Notes: a model not told the origin generated them from the letters alone. Shown: positions 8,487 to 17,459, counted from the stretch's first letter. The stretch is 64,000 nucleotides of DNA from Cuspidothrix sp046080565 (GCA_046080565.1 JBJTUF010000092.1:30080-94079); one strand, 5' to 3'. Numbers and translations are program-made.

Positions 8487-10181
8487 ATGTTTCCCTATCA
8501 TTTTATCGGTTATTGGGGTCATCAAAAAAAAGAACTTCTGAACCAAAATTGGCAAGGAGCAAAAAAAGAAAATTTTCTTTTCAAGATTATTTATATAGAT
8601 TCTAATTCTGTACCTACTTTACCAGAAAATACCCTTGCAGCTATTTCAGCATCGGGATTTGCTGAACCTGATATTTGGGTGAAGATAGAAAAAGATAGGT
8701 TAATTTTGGGTAGAGAAGCATTTGGGAGAGTTCCTTTATTTTGGACTCTACAAAATAATGTCATTTGGTTTGCTTCTCAATTAAAATTACTGTTAGAAAT
8801 AAAAGAAAATCCAGAAATTAGTATTTCTGGTTTATATGGTTATACTTGTTTTTCTTATATTCCTAATCCTTTAACTACTGTAAATGAGGTTTTTTCTGTA
8901 GCTGCGGGAAGTGAGGTTATTTTTGATATTGATAATCTTGGTTTTACTGAAGTTAGAAAAATTTATCAATGGACCGAATCAAAAGAACAAATTGCAGATG
9001 AAAATGTCGCAGTTTCTCAATTACAAAAATTACTAAAAAATTCCATAGAAAACCAAATTTCTGACTTAAAAGATGACCCAGTAGGCGTTTTTCTTTCGGG
9101 GGGTTTAGATTCTTCCATAGTTGCTGCTTTATTGGTGCAAGCAGGTGTAAAAGTTCGCGCTTATGCTTTAGATTTTGGTCAGTTTGGTATTTCTGAATAT
9201 CCCTATGCAGAACAGGTAGCGCAGTTTCTCAATATTCCTTTAATTAAAGTTGATGCAAGTCCCCAGAATATTAAAAATGCCATTATTCCCACAGTCAAAG
9301 CTTTAGATTTACCTTTTGGTGATGGTGTCACTGTTCCTTTATATCTTTTAAATCAAGTTGCTTCTCAAGAAGTTCAGGTGATTTTTAATGGTGAAGGTGG
9401 TGATCAATTATTTGCAGGTTGGACAAATAAACCGTTAATTGCTGCGGGTATTTATCAAGGTGAACATCCTCAAAAAAATGAAAGTTTTATTCATCAATAT
9501 TTGCGAACTTTTCACCGTCTTTGGGGTCATGAAAAACAGGTTTATCAGCCAGAAATTTATGCTCAGATTCAGGATTTAAATGCCCAGGAATGGCTATTTG
9601 ATGCTCTTGATACTCGTTTTTGTCCTTCCTTGTTACATCGTTTGCGTCGTGCTAGTTTGATGTTAAAAGGAGCGCAAAATATTCATCCCCGCGCAACTGC
9701 GTTAAGTTTTGTGCATCGGTTAAATGTGCGATCGCCCTTTTGTGATTTACCATTAGCAGAATGGACTTTTCAACTATCTGGAGAACTCTGTTTACAAGGT
9801 GCTTGTGAAAAGTATATACTCAAACGTGCTGTAGAAAATCGGCTACCATCAGAAATCGTTTGGAGACAAAAACGAGGTATGGGAGTTCCCTTAACCTCTT
9901 GGTGTGTAAATAATTTTTGGCATGATATCGGTAATTGGTTAAATCCTGGTATACTACAGGCAGAAAATATTTTTTATCCTGATATAGCAGCACACATTAT
10001 TACAGGACAATTAGGAGGGAATATTCAAGGACGACGGATAGGTGAAATACTGTGGTTATTGATAATGTGGGAACTTTGGTACACTCACATCTTTGGAATC
10101 AAACTAGGTTCAAAATCTTGGAATCATCCATTTTTATTCCCTAATTGGTTATGGAAAAAATACAAAAAATTCCAATTTTAA
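8487..10181 (+). CDS. Asparagine-synthetase-like amidotransferase lacking the glutaminase cysteine
   Basis: The 564-residue protein has the asparagine synthase layout. A degenerate N-terminal Ntn domain spans about 1-150 and contains GREAFGRVPLFW. The ATP-pyrophosphatase domain follows, with the PP-loop SGGLDSS at 204-210 and GEGGDQLF near 310. There is no Cys at position 2 (it begins MFPYHF), so glutamine-dependent ammonia production is not expected. Members of this family without the Cys include lasso-peptide cyclases and beta-lactam synthetases, which activate a carboxylate as an acyl-adenylate. It overlaps the next gene and is probably translationally coupled to it. The pair may modify a specialised metabolite; the substrate is unknown. 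Confidence 0.8.
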   Translation: MFPYHFIGYWGHQKKELLNQNWQGAKKENFLFKIIYIDSNSVPTLPENTLAAISASGFAEPDIWVKIEKDRLILGREAFGRVPLFWTLQNNVIWFASQLKLLLEIKENPEISISGLYGYTCFSYIPNPLTTVNEVFSVAAGSEVIFDIDNLGFTEVRKIYQWTESKEQIADENVAVSQLQKLLKNSIENQISDLKDDPVGVFLSGGLDSSIVAALLVQAGVKVRAYALDFGQFGISEYPYAEQVAQFLNIPLIKVDASPQNIKNAIIPTVKALDLPFGDGVTVPLYLLNQVASQEVQVIFNGEGGDQLFAGWTNKPLIAAGIYQGEHPQKNESFIHQYLRTFHRLWGHEKQVYQPEIYAQIQDLNAQEWLFDALDTRFCPSLLHRLRRASLMLKGAQNIHPRATALSFVHRLNVRSPFCDLPLAEWTFQLSGELCLQGACEKYILKRAVENRLPSEIVWRQKRGMGVPLTSWCVNNFWHDIGNWLNPGILQAENIFYPDIAAHIITGQLGGNIQGRRIGEILWLLIMWELWYTHIFGIKLGSKSWNHPFLFPNWLWKKYKKFQF

Positions 10182-11353
10182 CAACTCCATTTTCTCTAGA
10201 ACTCGCTCAAGAATTATTACAAATTTACGGTTCTCCCTTATATGTTTATGATGGCGATATTTTACGCCAAACTATTTCCCATACTACAAAAGCTTTCACC
10301 TATCCCCAAACCCAGTTTTATTTTGCGAGTGTCACCAATGGAAATATTGCATTATTAAAAATCTTTAAAAATGCCGGTTGGGGACTTCATGCAAATACAC
10401 CAGGTGATATTTATTTAGGTTTAAACGCTGGTTTTACACCCCAGAATATTGTATATAGTGGAAGTAATTTGAATCGGGAGGAAATGTCACAAGTTTTAAA
10501 TTGGGGTGTGAATACTTTAAATTTAGATAGTATTTCTCAGTTACATTTATTGTCTGAAGTTTTTTTAGATCATCCACAGGAAAAGTTAAATATTGGTTTA
10601 CGTTTAAACATCTCAGAAGATAGTCGTATTGGTGTTAGTATAGCAGATTTTGATCAAGCTGTTGCTATTGCTAACCATGCAGGTTTAAAAATTTCTGGTT
10701 TACATTTTTATCGCGGTACAGGAACTAACGCAACCGTAGCTTTTACTGACGTAATTGATCAGATTCTAGAGATAGGAAAAAATTTACCAAATTGGCAATA
10801 TTTAGATTTTGGTGGTGGGTTTGGTTATCCCTATCATCATCAAGGAGCAGCTTTTGATCGGGTAATTTTTGGAGATGAATTAAGTAGAAGAATTAGTAAA
10901 TTACAGCAAAATATTAATTTGATAATTGAACCAGGACGCGCTGCTGTTGCTGGTTGTGCGACAATGTTAGCAAAGGTTGTTTCTGTAAAATGGCAAAATC
11001 AAAAACAAATTATTGGGGTAGATTCTACCGTTGCTAATATTTCCGTTCCTGCTGTACATGGAGGTTATCGAGAAATTGTAACTTGGAAAAATCCAACTTC
11101 GCAAAAGTATCTCACTGATATTTGTGGAAATACCACATATTCACGGGATTATTTAGGAAAAAATTGCCAACTTCTCCCTTTAGAAATTGGTGATATCATC
11201 GCTATTTTAGATGTCGGTGCTTATGGTTATGCAATGTCTTCTCACTTTTTACATCGTCCCAAACCTGCGGAAGTTTTATTAGAAAATCAAAAACATCGTT
11301 TAATTAGAAAACGAGAAGATTACAGCGTTTTACTTAATAATCAAATCTTCTAA
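10151..11353 (+). CDS. Fold-III PLP decarboxylase-like protein (LysA/ornithine decarboxylase family) without the PLP lysine
   Basis: The overall sequence matches the alanine-racemase-fold decarboxylases. DFGGGFGYPY (219-228) is the phosphate-binding glycine loop, EPGRAAVAG is at 260-268, and GAYGYAMSSHF comes near the C-terminus. Several key positions are changed. The strand that should carry the Schiff-base Lys (AxKAN type) reads FASVTNGN, with Val61 in place of Lys. The usual HxHIGS reads HFYRGTG. The C-terminal GPxC region reads GNTTYSRD without Cys. ATG 10151 is preferred over the upstream TTG at 10145. It overlaps the asparagine-synthetase-like gene by 31 bp. It is either a non-catalytic partner or uses new chemistry. 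Confidence 0.75.
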   Translation: MEKIQKIPILTTPFSLELAQELLQIYGSPLYVYDGDILRQTISHTTKAFTYPQTQFYFASVTNGNIALLKIFKNAGWGLHANTPGDIYLGLNAGFTPQNIVYSGSNLNREEMSQVLNWGVNTLNLDSISQLHLLSEVFLDHPQEKLNIGLRLNISEDSRIGVSIADFDQAVAIANHAGLKISGLHFYRGTGTNATVAFTDVIDQILEIGKNLPNWQYLDFGGGFGYPYHHQGAAFDRVIFGDELSRRISKLQQNINLIIEPGRAAVAGCATMLAKVVSVKWQNQKQIIGVDSTVANISVPAVHGGYREIVTWKNPTSQKYLTDICGNTTYSRDYLGKNCQLLPLEIGDIIAILDVGAYGYAMSSHFLHRPKPAEVLLENQKHRLIRKREDYSVLLNNQIF

Positions 11354-11354
11354 C

Positions 11355-11420
11355 AGATCCCTGACTTCTTGTTTAAATCTTGTCATCAAATAAATAATTT
11401 ATCTTAGAAGTTGGGGATCT
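11355..11420. repeat. Imperfect palindromic element
   Basis: AGATCCCTGACTTCT and AGAAGTTGGGGATCT are inverted copies matching at 13 of 15 bases, 36 bp apart. This is a dispersed palindrome type common in Nostocales. Related half-sites (CCCAACTTCCTTAAGAAGTC) appear near 39361. It may act as a terminator for the gene before it. Confidence 0.5.
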
Positions 11421-11456
11421 TCAACACATTACAAATTACCAATTACCAAAAAACTT

Positions 11457-12758
11457 ATGAAATGTATTAACTGCGGAACTGACAACACTTTAAAAGACAG
11501 AACAGCAAACCAAGGAAGATGTAAACAATGCAATCATCCTTTTGCTTTTGAACCAACAACTATGGGAACTGTAAAAATTACAGATCCTATGTTTGCTAAA
11601 ATATTATCTGATATTTCCGCTAATAATACTTTATATTTTACACCCAAACAACTTTTATATTTCTTAGATAGTCGTATCCGCAAAAAAGGATTTGTAATAG
11701 GTGCATTTATCGCTTTGTATTTATTTTTAACTATTTGGGTAACTGGTTTTTTTGGAGGACTAACAAGTGGTTTTTTACCTAACTCTTTTGTTATTGCTAA
11801 CTTAGTTTATCAAATAGGAACAATTTGGTATTTATTTAATAATACTAAGTCTACTAAACTAACTAATCCTAGTCGCAAAGCAAGTGCTAAAGTATTAAGA
11901 TTTCTAGGAGTAGGAATTCTAGTTTTAGGAGGATTAATTAGTTGGTTTGCTTTAAATTCTGTTCCTGTTTTATCTATTGTAGTTATTTTAGGAATTTTGT
12001 CCATATTTTTAGGAACTCGACAGTTAGGAAAAGTAGGAAATTTACCCCAGGAATTTTTAGTTACTCAATCTTATGTAGATAGTTGGTTAGAAAATTGGCA
12101 GCGAATTAATGGTAACGTAGATAAAGTTTTAACAGTATCACAAGAAAAAATCGCACCTGCATCTATTAACCCCGATGTTACCGCTTATAGTTTTGATAGG
12201 TTAGTAGTTTGTGATAGTGCTAATATTGCACAATTCCTAATTGCAAATAACTTCCATTTTGAAAATAATTGTGCAATTTTGAGTATTACCGGTTATCCGC
12301 AAAGCATTTTTACCACAACTTTGGAAATGGTTAAACGTAACCCAGATTTACAAGTTTTTGCTATCCATGATTGTAGTCCTAAAGGAGTTAGTTTAGTCCA
12401 TCATCTGCGTAGTAGCGAAAATTGGTTTTTCAATAGTGATGTGACTATTATTGATGTGGGTTTATTACCTCGTCAAATTCTGGCAAATAAACGGGGAATG
12501 TTTGTCCAAAATACAGCTTCTTTAGCTAAAAAATCCACAGAATTACCTTTAGAAGTTCGTCAAACATTATCTACTGAAGAATTAGCTTGGTTAGATGCGG
12601 GTAATTCTGTCGAGTTGGAATCCTTTTCCCCACAAATGTTAGTTAAAGTTCTTAGAAATGGTATTTCTGGAAGTATGAATTTAGCAAGTGATGATAGTAG
12701 TTTTATAGTGGTTGGTGATTCTGGGAATGATATTTACATCGTAGAAAGTTTTGGTTAA
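11457..12758 (+). CDS. Zinc-ribbon membrane protein with Toprim-like C-terminal domain, copy 1
   Basis: I do not recognise a named family. A zinc ribbon opens the protein: C3, C6, C22 and C25 (MKCINCG, GRCKQCNHPF). Three to four hydrophobic helices follow at about 75-100, 105-125 and 145-185. The C-terminal half (about 235-375) has the order VVCDSANIA, SITGYP, IHDCSPKGV and DVGLLP. This resembles the Toprim domain of topoisomerase VI-A/Spo11, where GYP and DxDPxG occur. The second acidic motif reads D-C-S, so catalysis is doubtful. The next gene is a paralog three bases downstream, so the two form an operon. Confidence 0.6.
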   Translation: MKCINCGTDNTLKDRTANQGRCKQCNHPFAFEPTTMGTVKITDPMFAKILSDISANNTLYFTPKQLLYFLDSRIRKKGFVIGAFIALYLFLTIWVTGFFGGLTSGFLPNSFVIANLVYQIGTIWYLFNNTKSTKLTNPSRKASAKVLRFLGVGILVLGGLISWFALNSVPVLSIVVILGILSIFLGTRQLGKVGNLPQEFLVTQSYVDSWLENWQRINGNVDKVLTVSQEKIAPASINPDVTAYSFDRLVVCDSANIAQFLIANNFHFENNCAILSITGYPQSIFTTTLEMVKRNPDLQVFAIHDCSPKGVSLVHHLRSSENWFFNSDVTIIDVGLLPRQILANKRGMFVQNTASLAKKSTELPLEVRQTLSTEELAWLDAGNSVELESFSPQMLVKVLRNGISGSMNLASDDSSFIVVGDSGNDIYIVESFG

Positions 12759-12761
12759 ATT

Positions 12762-14180
12762 ATGAAATGTATTAACTGTGGAACAGATAATAAATTACCA
12801 GAAAGAATAGTAAATGAAGGAAGATGTAAAGAATGTCATCATCCTTTTGTTTTTGAACCAACTACTATGGGTAAGTATAAGGTAACAGATGCTATGTTTG
12901 CTAAAGCGATAGCAGATATTTCTGGTAAAAATACTTTATATTTTACACCTAAACAACTATTTTATTTCTTAGATAGTCGTTTAAGACCTAAATCATTTCC
13001 CGTAATTTACATACCTGTGTTAATATTTATTTATCTTTTCTTTAATGTTTGGTTAACAGGATTCATAGGGATAGGTGGTCTTTTTTTATTAATGTTGTTG
13101 ATAAGTATTGTAGGATCAATTTTATTATTTTTGGGAATACCAAATATCATGGGAATAGACATAGTAGGAATAATGATAGGATTTATTAATCCATCAAATG
13201 GTATCAATTATGTTATTATTGCTAATGCTATATCTCAACTATATATCATTTACTTCCTACAGAAATTAACTAAATCTCCAGAACTTAATTATATTGTTCG
13301 TCGTCAAACAAGTCAATCTCTACAACTACTAGGAATATTCCTAATCATATCAGGAGTTGCTGGTAGTATTTATTTTAATTCCTATTTAATGCTGATCATT
13401 TTTCCTATTATTGGGATATTATCAGTATATGTAGGAACAAAACAATTAAATAAAGTTCAATTAGTAAATCAAGAACCATTATTTAAGCAGATAGATTTTC
13501 AAGCATGGTTAGAAAAATGGCAAAATATTAATGGAGTCACCAGTTATCTTTTAAACAAACCACAGGAAACACTCAACCCAGCAAATATCAATCCTGAAGT
13601 TACAGCTTACAGTTTTGATAGATTAGTAGTATGTGATAGTGCGAATATTGCACAATTATTAATTGCTAATAACTTCCACTTTGAAAACAACTGTGCAATT
13701 TTGAGTATTACAGGTTATCCTCAAAGCATTTTTGAAACAACAATGGAAATGCTACGACGTAACCCCAATTTACAAGTTTTTGCTTTCCATGATTGTAGTC
13801 CTAAAGGTGTTAGCTTAATCCATCATCTTCGTAGTAGTGAAAATTGGTTTTTTAATAGTGATGTAACAATTATTGATGTGGGTTTATTACCTCGTCAAAT
13901 TCTGGCAAATAAACGGGGTATGTTTATCCAAAATACAGCTTCTCTAGCCAAAAAATCTACAGAATTACCTTTAGAAGGCTGTCAAACATTATCTGCTGAA
14001 GAATTAGCTTGGTTAGATGCGGGTAATTTTATAGAATTGGAATCTTTTTCATCACAAATACTGATTAAAGTTCTTAGAAATGGTATTTCTGGAAGTCTGA
14101 ATTTAGAAAGTGATGATAGTAGTATGATTTTAATAGGTGATTCAGGTAATGATATTTATATGGTGGAAAGTTTTGGTTAA
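12762..14180 (+). CDS. Zinc-ribbon membrane protein with Toprim-like C-terminal domain, copy 2
   Basis: This is a tandem paralog of the gene before it, 472 residues. It has the same zinc ribbon (C3, C6, C22, C25) and nearly the same C-terminal 200 residues, including SITGYPQSIF and HDCSPKGVSL. The central membrane region differs in sequence and is longer, with additional hydrophobic segments between about 75 and 215. The strong C-terminal identity beside a diverged middle suggests duplication followed by selection or gene conversion on the soluble domain. Function is unknown. An MITE composite begins about 100 bp after its stop. Confidence 0.6.
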   Translation: MKCINCGTDNKLPERIVNEGRCKECHHPFVFEPTTMGKYKVTDAMFAKAIADISGKNTLYFTPKQLFYFLDSRLRPKSFPVIYIPVLIFIYLFFNVWLTGFIGIGGLFLLMLLISIVGSILLFLGIPNIMGIDIVGIMIGFINPSNGINYVIIANAISQLYIIYFLQKLTKSPELNYIVRRQTSQSLQLLGIFLIISGVAGSIYFNSYLMLIIFPIIGILSVYVGTKQLNKVQLVNQEPLFKQIDFQAWLEKWQNINGVTSYLLNKPQETLNPANINPEVTAYSFDRLVVCDSANIAQLLIANNFHFENNCAILSITGYPQSIFETTMEMLRRNPNLQVFAFHDCSPKGVSLIHHLRSSENWFFNSDVTIIDVGLLPRQILANKRGMFIQNTASLAKKSTELPLEGCQTLSAEELAWLDAGNFIELESFSSQILIKVLRNGISGSLNLESDDSSMILIGDSGNDIYMVESFG

Positions 14181-14287
14181 AGTTCACATTCCGCACCGCT
14201 AAAGATGCAACTTTTGAATTGACAGATGCGATATTGCTGACAGGAAATATTTATTGCCTAGCAGACTTGTCTTGATCACCAGTATTT

Positions 14288-14567
14288 AGGGTTTGCTGAA
14301 AAAGTTTTGTGGTGACACTTGTTTCAAGAGTTTGATAGGAGTAATTTTTCTTTTGTGTAGAAATTAATAGGACTTACGCAAAAACTCTCCCAAACTCCTA
14401 TTTCTCTGTGTTCTCTGCATTCTCTGCGGTTCGATATTCCGTGACTAGTGCGTAAGTCCTGATTAAGTGCAAGGTTTTTGAGTTCCGACTTCGTAAAATC
14501 TTGCACTTTTTTCACCTGAGAACGCCTCAAACCCTTGACCTGTCTTCACATTTATTCAGCAAACCCT
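14288..14567. mobile_element. 280-bp MITE, TA target duplication, containing a second nested MITE
   Basis: The termini GGGTTTGCTGAA (14289-14300) and TTCAGCAAACCC (14555-14566) are perfect inverted repeats, each flanked by TA. A TA duplication is typical of IS630/Tc1-mariner-type transposition. A second element lies inside at 14370-14459. The right end falls in the stop codon of the chp gene. A related element is at 52365-52570. Confidence 0.85.
14370..14459. mobile_element. Nested 90-bp MITE with GGACTTACGCA ends
   Basis: GGACTTACGCA (14370-14380) and TGCGTAAGTCC (14449-14459) are perfect 11-bp inverted repeats. The interior holds a copy of the CGAACCGCAGAG dispersed repeat in reverse orientation. 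The same ends bound the element at 22918-23006, and one end is present at 19748. Confidence 0.8.
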
Positions 14568-15888
14568 ATCTATAATCCTGGCTTTGAATATTTCGTAATC
14601 TTGCCGCATCTCTCATACCATAATCAGCACGGGTGAAGCGGTTCAATTGCATTTCAAAAAATTCTCGATTTGCTTGTAAATGTTTGGGATTTGGGTCATC
14701 TAAAGGATATAAAAGGGCAGTTCTCAAAGCTTGAATTACCGCAGAGGTGACATTATACATGGAACGTTGGAAAGTAATCCCTAATTGAATTAACATATCC
14801 TCTTCTCCTCGACAATATTGTTGATAGTAATCAACTAAATATTGAGGGAGGAAATGCAACATATCTTGCATTAATAACGTGGGAGGAATACCTGCTGTAC
14901 CCACAGGAAAGACATCAGCGTAAAGGATGCCATAATGGAAGTCTTTTTGATCTTCGGGAACTTGTCCAGCTTGGGCATTATAAGACTTTGTACCTCTAAA
15001 TGGGGCTGTGCGATAAAAAACAGCTTCTACATAGGGTAATGCGGCTTCATATAACCAGGTAAAACCTTTAGATTTGGGGATGATTTCAATACATTCACCA
15101 TCAACATAAACATGATGATAAATGGGACGACCTGCGATCGCAAATATACCATTAATTAAAAAATTCATGGCATCAGGTACACCTTTAAAACCACCTTCAT
15201 CATAAATATCGGACATTTCAAAAAATACAGGTGCCATTACTTCCCAGAAAAGTCCTAAATTAGAATAATAGGACATCATGCGGCACTGTTCCAAAAACAT
15301 ATCGGGGAACAGTTTATAAAGTCCTAACATTAAAGGATTTTTGCGAAAATAAGCTTTAATGGCTTTATCAGCGTTAGCTTTATATTCTTCTGAATCTAAA
15401 TAGGCATCAAATTGGTTAACTGGTGCATACATTTTCCGATGCCATAACATGGCTTGCATACAAGCTTCCGCAAATTCCATGTTAATTCTGTCATGGAATA
15501 AATGATGGAAGATTTTGGGCATTTTGGTGGTTTCACCTTTTTCCATAAATGCCAGAAGTTCTGGGTGTGCAGTAGCGACACCGCGCCAAATTCTTAAATC
15601 GGCATCATCACCGGCATAGTGATTATGTAAGTCTAAATATTCTTGGGGTAAGAAATATTTAAAAGCTGGTAAAGGGTCTAAAAATACTCTTTCGGCAATA
15701 TAAAGTAAATCGCGCCAATAAAAATCCATCGGTACAGCATAAGCTTTGTAAATACCGATAATTTGCATTAAATTTTCCGGTGTATCTGGCAGCATTGAAC
15801 CACCAGCTTCTAAGCGATAAATAATTTCTGCAAATTCGTGTTGTGAAGGTGGAATTTTGCTAGTGGGTTTGTCTGAAGTTTGTACCAT
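14566..15888 (-). CDS. CO2 hydration protein of an NDH-1 CO2-uptake complex (ChpX/CupB or ChpY/CupA)
   Basis: The 440-residue protein belongs to the cyanobacterial ChpX/ChpY (CupB/CupA) family. These proteins attach to specialised NDH-1 complexes on the thylakoid and hydrate CO2 to bicarbonate, driven by electron flow. It is the last gene of a co-oriented ndhF-ndhD-chp set. The sequence (LPDTPENL, YAVPMDFYWRDLLYIAE, HNHYAGDDADLRIW) looks more like CupB as I recall it. No cupS follows, so I lean to the constitutive CupB system with NdhF4/NdhD4. The TAG stop is formed across an MITE boundary. Confidence 0.85.
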   Translation of the reverse strand: MVQTSDKPTSKIPPSQHEFAEIIYRLEAGGSMLPDTPENLMQIIGIYKAYAVPMDFYWRDLLYIAERVFLDPLPAFKYFLPQEYLDLHNHYAGDDADLRIWRGVATAHPELLAFMEKGETTKMPKIFHHLFHDRINMEFAEACMQAMLWHRKMYAPVNQFDAYLDSEEYKANADKAIKAYFRKNPLMLGLYKLFPDMFLEQCRMMSYYSNLGLFWEVMAPVFFEMSDIYDEGGFKGVPDAMNFLINGIFAIAGRPIYHHVYVDGECIEIIPKSKGFTWLYEAALPYVEAVFYRTAPFRGTKSYNAQAGQVPEDQKDFHYGILYADVFPVGTAGIPPTLLMQDMLHFLPQYLVDYYQQYCRGEEDMLIQLGITFQRSMYNVTSAVIQALRTALLYPLDDPNPKHLQANREFFEMQLNRFTRADYGMRDAARLRNIQSQDYR

Positions 15889-15911
15889 AATATTTTTGTT
15901 TTGGTTAATAT

Positions 15912-15940
15912 GTAGGGGTTTAGCATTGCTAAACCCCTAC
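15912..15940. repeat. Perfect palindromic repeat between ndhD and chp
   Basis: GTAGGGGTTTAGCA and TGCTAAACCCCTAC flank a single central base, making a near-perfect 29-bp hairpin. It lies in the 68-bp gap between the two genes. Nearly the same sequence lies at 37861-37887. It could form a hairpin in the operon mRNA and change the ratio of NdhD to Chp. Confidence 0.75.
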
Positions 15941-15956
15941 CTGTGATTTTTGATGA

Positions 15957-17459
15957 TTACTTCAATGCAACTTCCGCAATTACGGTTTTTTCAGTGGTAG
16001 GAATTGCCGCTATCATGGCGGTAGTTGTTGTTTCACTCCAACGCACTAACCAAGTTGGTTGTACTCCTAAAAAGATGATTAACGATGCCAAAATTAGGGC
16101 GGGTACTTTTTCATTCCATAATACTCTGGGATAGTAGGCTAGGTTATTTTGTAGTTTGCCAAAGCAAGTCCGATTGAGAAGAATGACAAAATAAACTGCT
16201 GTTAAACCAGATGCAACTACACATAAAAGTGTGGGAATAGGGAAGGTGGAAAAACTACCTTGAAAGGAAATAAATTCAGCAATGAAACCTGTTAAACCAG
16301 GGATACCTGCGCTGGCCATGCCACTTAAAACCAGCAAAGCACTAATTAATGGTAAACCGCGAATTGGACTCATTAAACCATTGAGTTTGTCTAATTCTCT
16401 TGTACCAACTTTGATTTCGACAACACCGACTAAATGAAAGAGAATAGCGAGAATAATTCCATGACTAAACATTTGGGCAACTGCACCAACTAATGCTAAG
16501 GGTGTAGCTGCTGCTGCTGCTAGTGCAATATAGCCCATGTGACCGATAGAACTATAGGCTACCATGCGTTTAATGTCTGTTTGAGCGATCGCTACTACTG
16601 CCCCATAAATAGCACTAATTGCTCCCCAAATTGCTAATGTTGGGGCGATAATGTGCCAAGCTTGGGGAAACATTCCCAAACCAAATCTTAATAGTCCATA
16701 AGTTCCCAGTTTGGCTAAGATTCCACCGAGTAAAATAGCGATAGGTGTGGAAGCTTCGACGTAAGCATCTGGTAGCCAAGTATGGAAGGGAATTAAGGGA
16801 ATTTTAATCCCAAAACCTAAAACTATTCCTGCTAATAATACTAATTGCATTCCCACAGAAATATTCTGTGTAGCTACAGCGTCAAAGGCAAAACTGCGAG
16901 AACCAGTTAACCACACGATGCCTAAAAATGTGGCTAAAATAAACGCCCCAGAAATTGCTGTATAAATCAGGAATTTCATACCAGCATAGGCACGTTTTTC
17001 TCCTCCCCAAATGGAAATTAGTAAATAAAAGGGGATTAATTCTAATTCATAAAACAGGAAAAACAAAAGTAAGTTCTGTGATAAAAACGCGCCAGCAACT
17101 CCACCACTTACAAATAAAACTAGGGCATAGAATAACCGAGGACGTTCTGTGTCTTTGCTGCTAGTATAAATAGCAATCCAAGTCAGGAAGCTATTTAATA
17201 CCAACATTAATACTGATAGTCCATCTACTCCTAGTTGATAACTTAAACCTAATGTTTCATTCCAAGGTAAATATTCTGTAAATTGCATCCCTGGGTTGCT
17301 AACATCAAATCTTAGCAAAATGAAAATATTCCACAGTAAGACTAAACCTGTGACTATTAAAGATGCTAATCGAGTCCGATGAGCAGGAATATCTTTTACT
17401 GGATAAAAGCCGATGAATATAGCGGCTATAATTGGTAGCCAGATTAAAACACTCAACAT
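15957..17459 (-). CDS. ndhD: NAD(P)H-quinone oxidoreductase chain 4, CO2-uptake type (NdhD4/NdhD3)
   Basis: This is a proton-pumping antiporter-like subunit of NDH-1, 500 residues with about 14 membrane helices. Typical signatures include YELELIPFYLL, containing the conserved membrane Glu, GFGIKIPLIPFHTWLPDAY, and AQTDIKRMVAYSSIGHMG, containing conserved Lys/His of the proton path. The place between ndhF and a chp gene assigns it to a CO2-uptake NDH-1 and not the respiratory complex. The D3/D4 subtype is not certain by eye. Confidence 0.88.
   Translation of the reverse strand: MLSVLIWLPIIAAIFIGFYPVKDIPAHRTRLASLIVTGLVLLWNIFILLRFDVSNPGMQFTEYLPWNETLGLSYQLGVDGLSVLMLVLNSFLTWIAIYTSSKDTERPRLFYALVLFVSGGVAGAFLSQNLLLFFLFYELELIPFYLLISIWGGEKRAYAGMKFLIYTAISGAFILATFLGIVWLTGSRSFAFDAVATQNISVGMQLVLLAGIVLGFGIKIPLIPFHTWLPDAYVEASTPIAILLGGILAKLGTYGLLRFGLGMFPQAWHIIAPTLAIWGAISAIYGAVVAIAQTDIKRMVAYSSIGHMGYIALAAAAATPLALVGAVAQMFSHGIILAILFHLVGVVEIKVGTRELDKLNGLMSPIRGLPLISALLVLSGMASAGIPGLTGFIAEFISFQGSFSTFPIPTLLCVVASGLTAVYFVILLNRTCFGKLQNNLAYYPRVLWNEKVPALILASLIIFLGVQPTWLVRWSETTTTAMIAAIPTTEKTVIAEVALK

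Noticed and set aside
14430..14460. Possible tRNA T-arm (GGTTCGATA)
   Set aside because: The sequence is the reversed CGAACCGCAGAG repeat within a MITE. No cloverleaf or acceptor stem can be formed. I found no tRNA or rRNA in the window.
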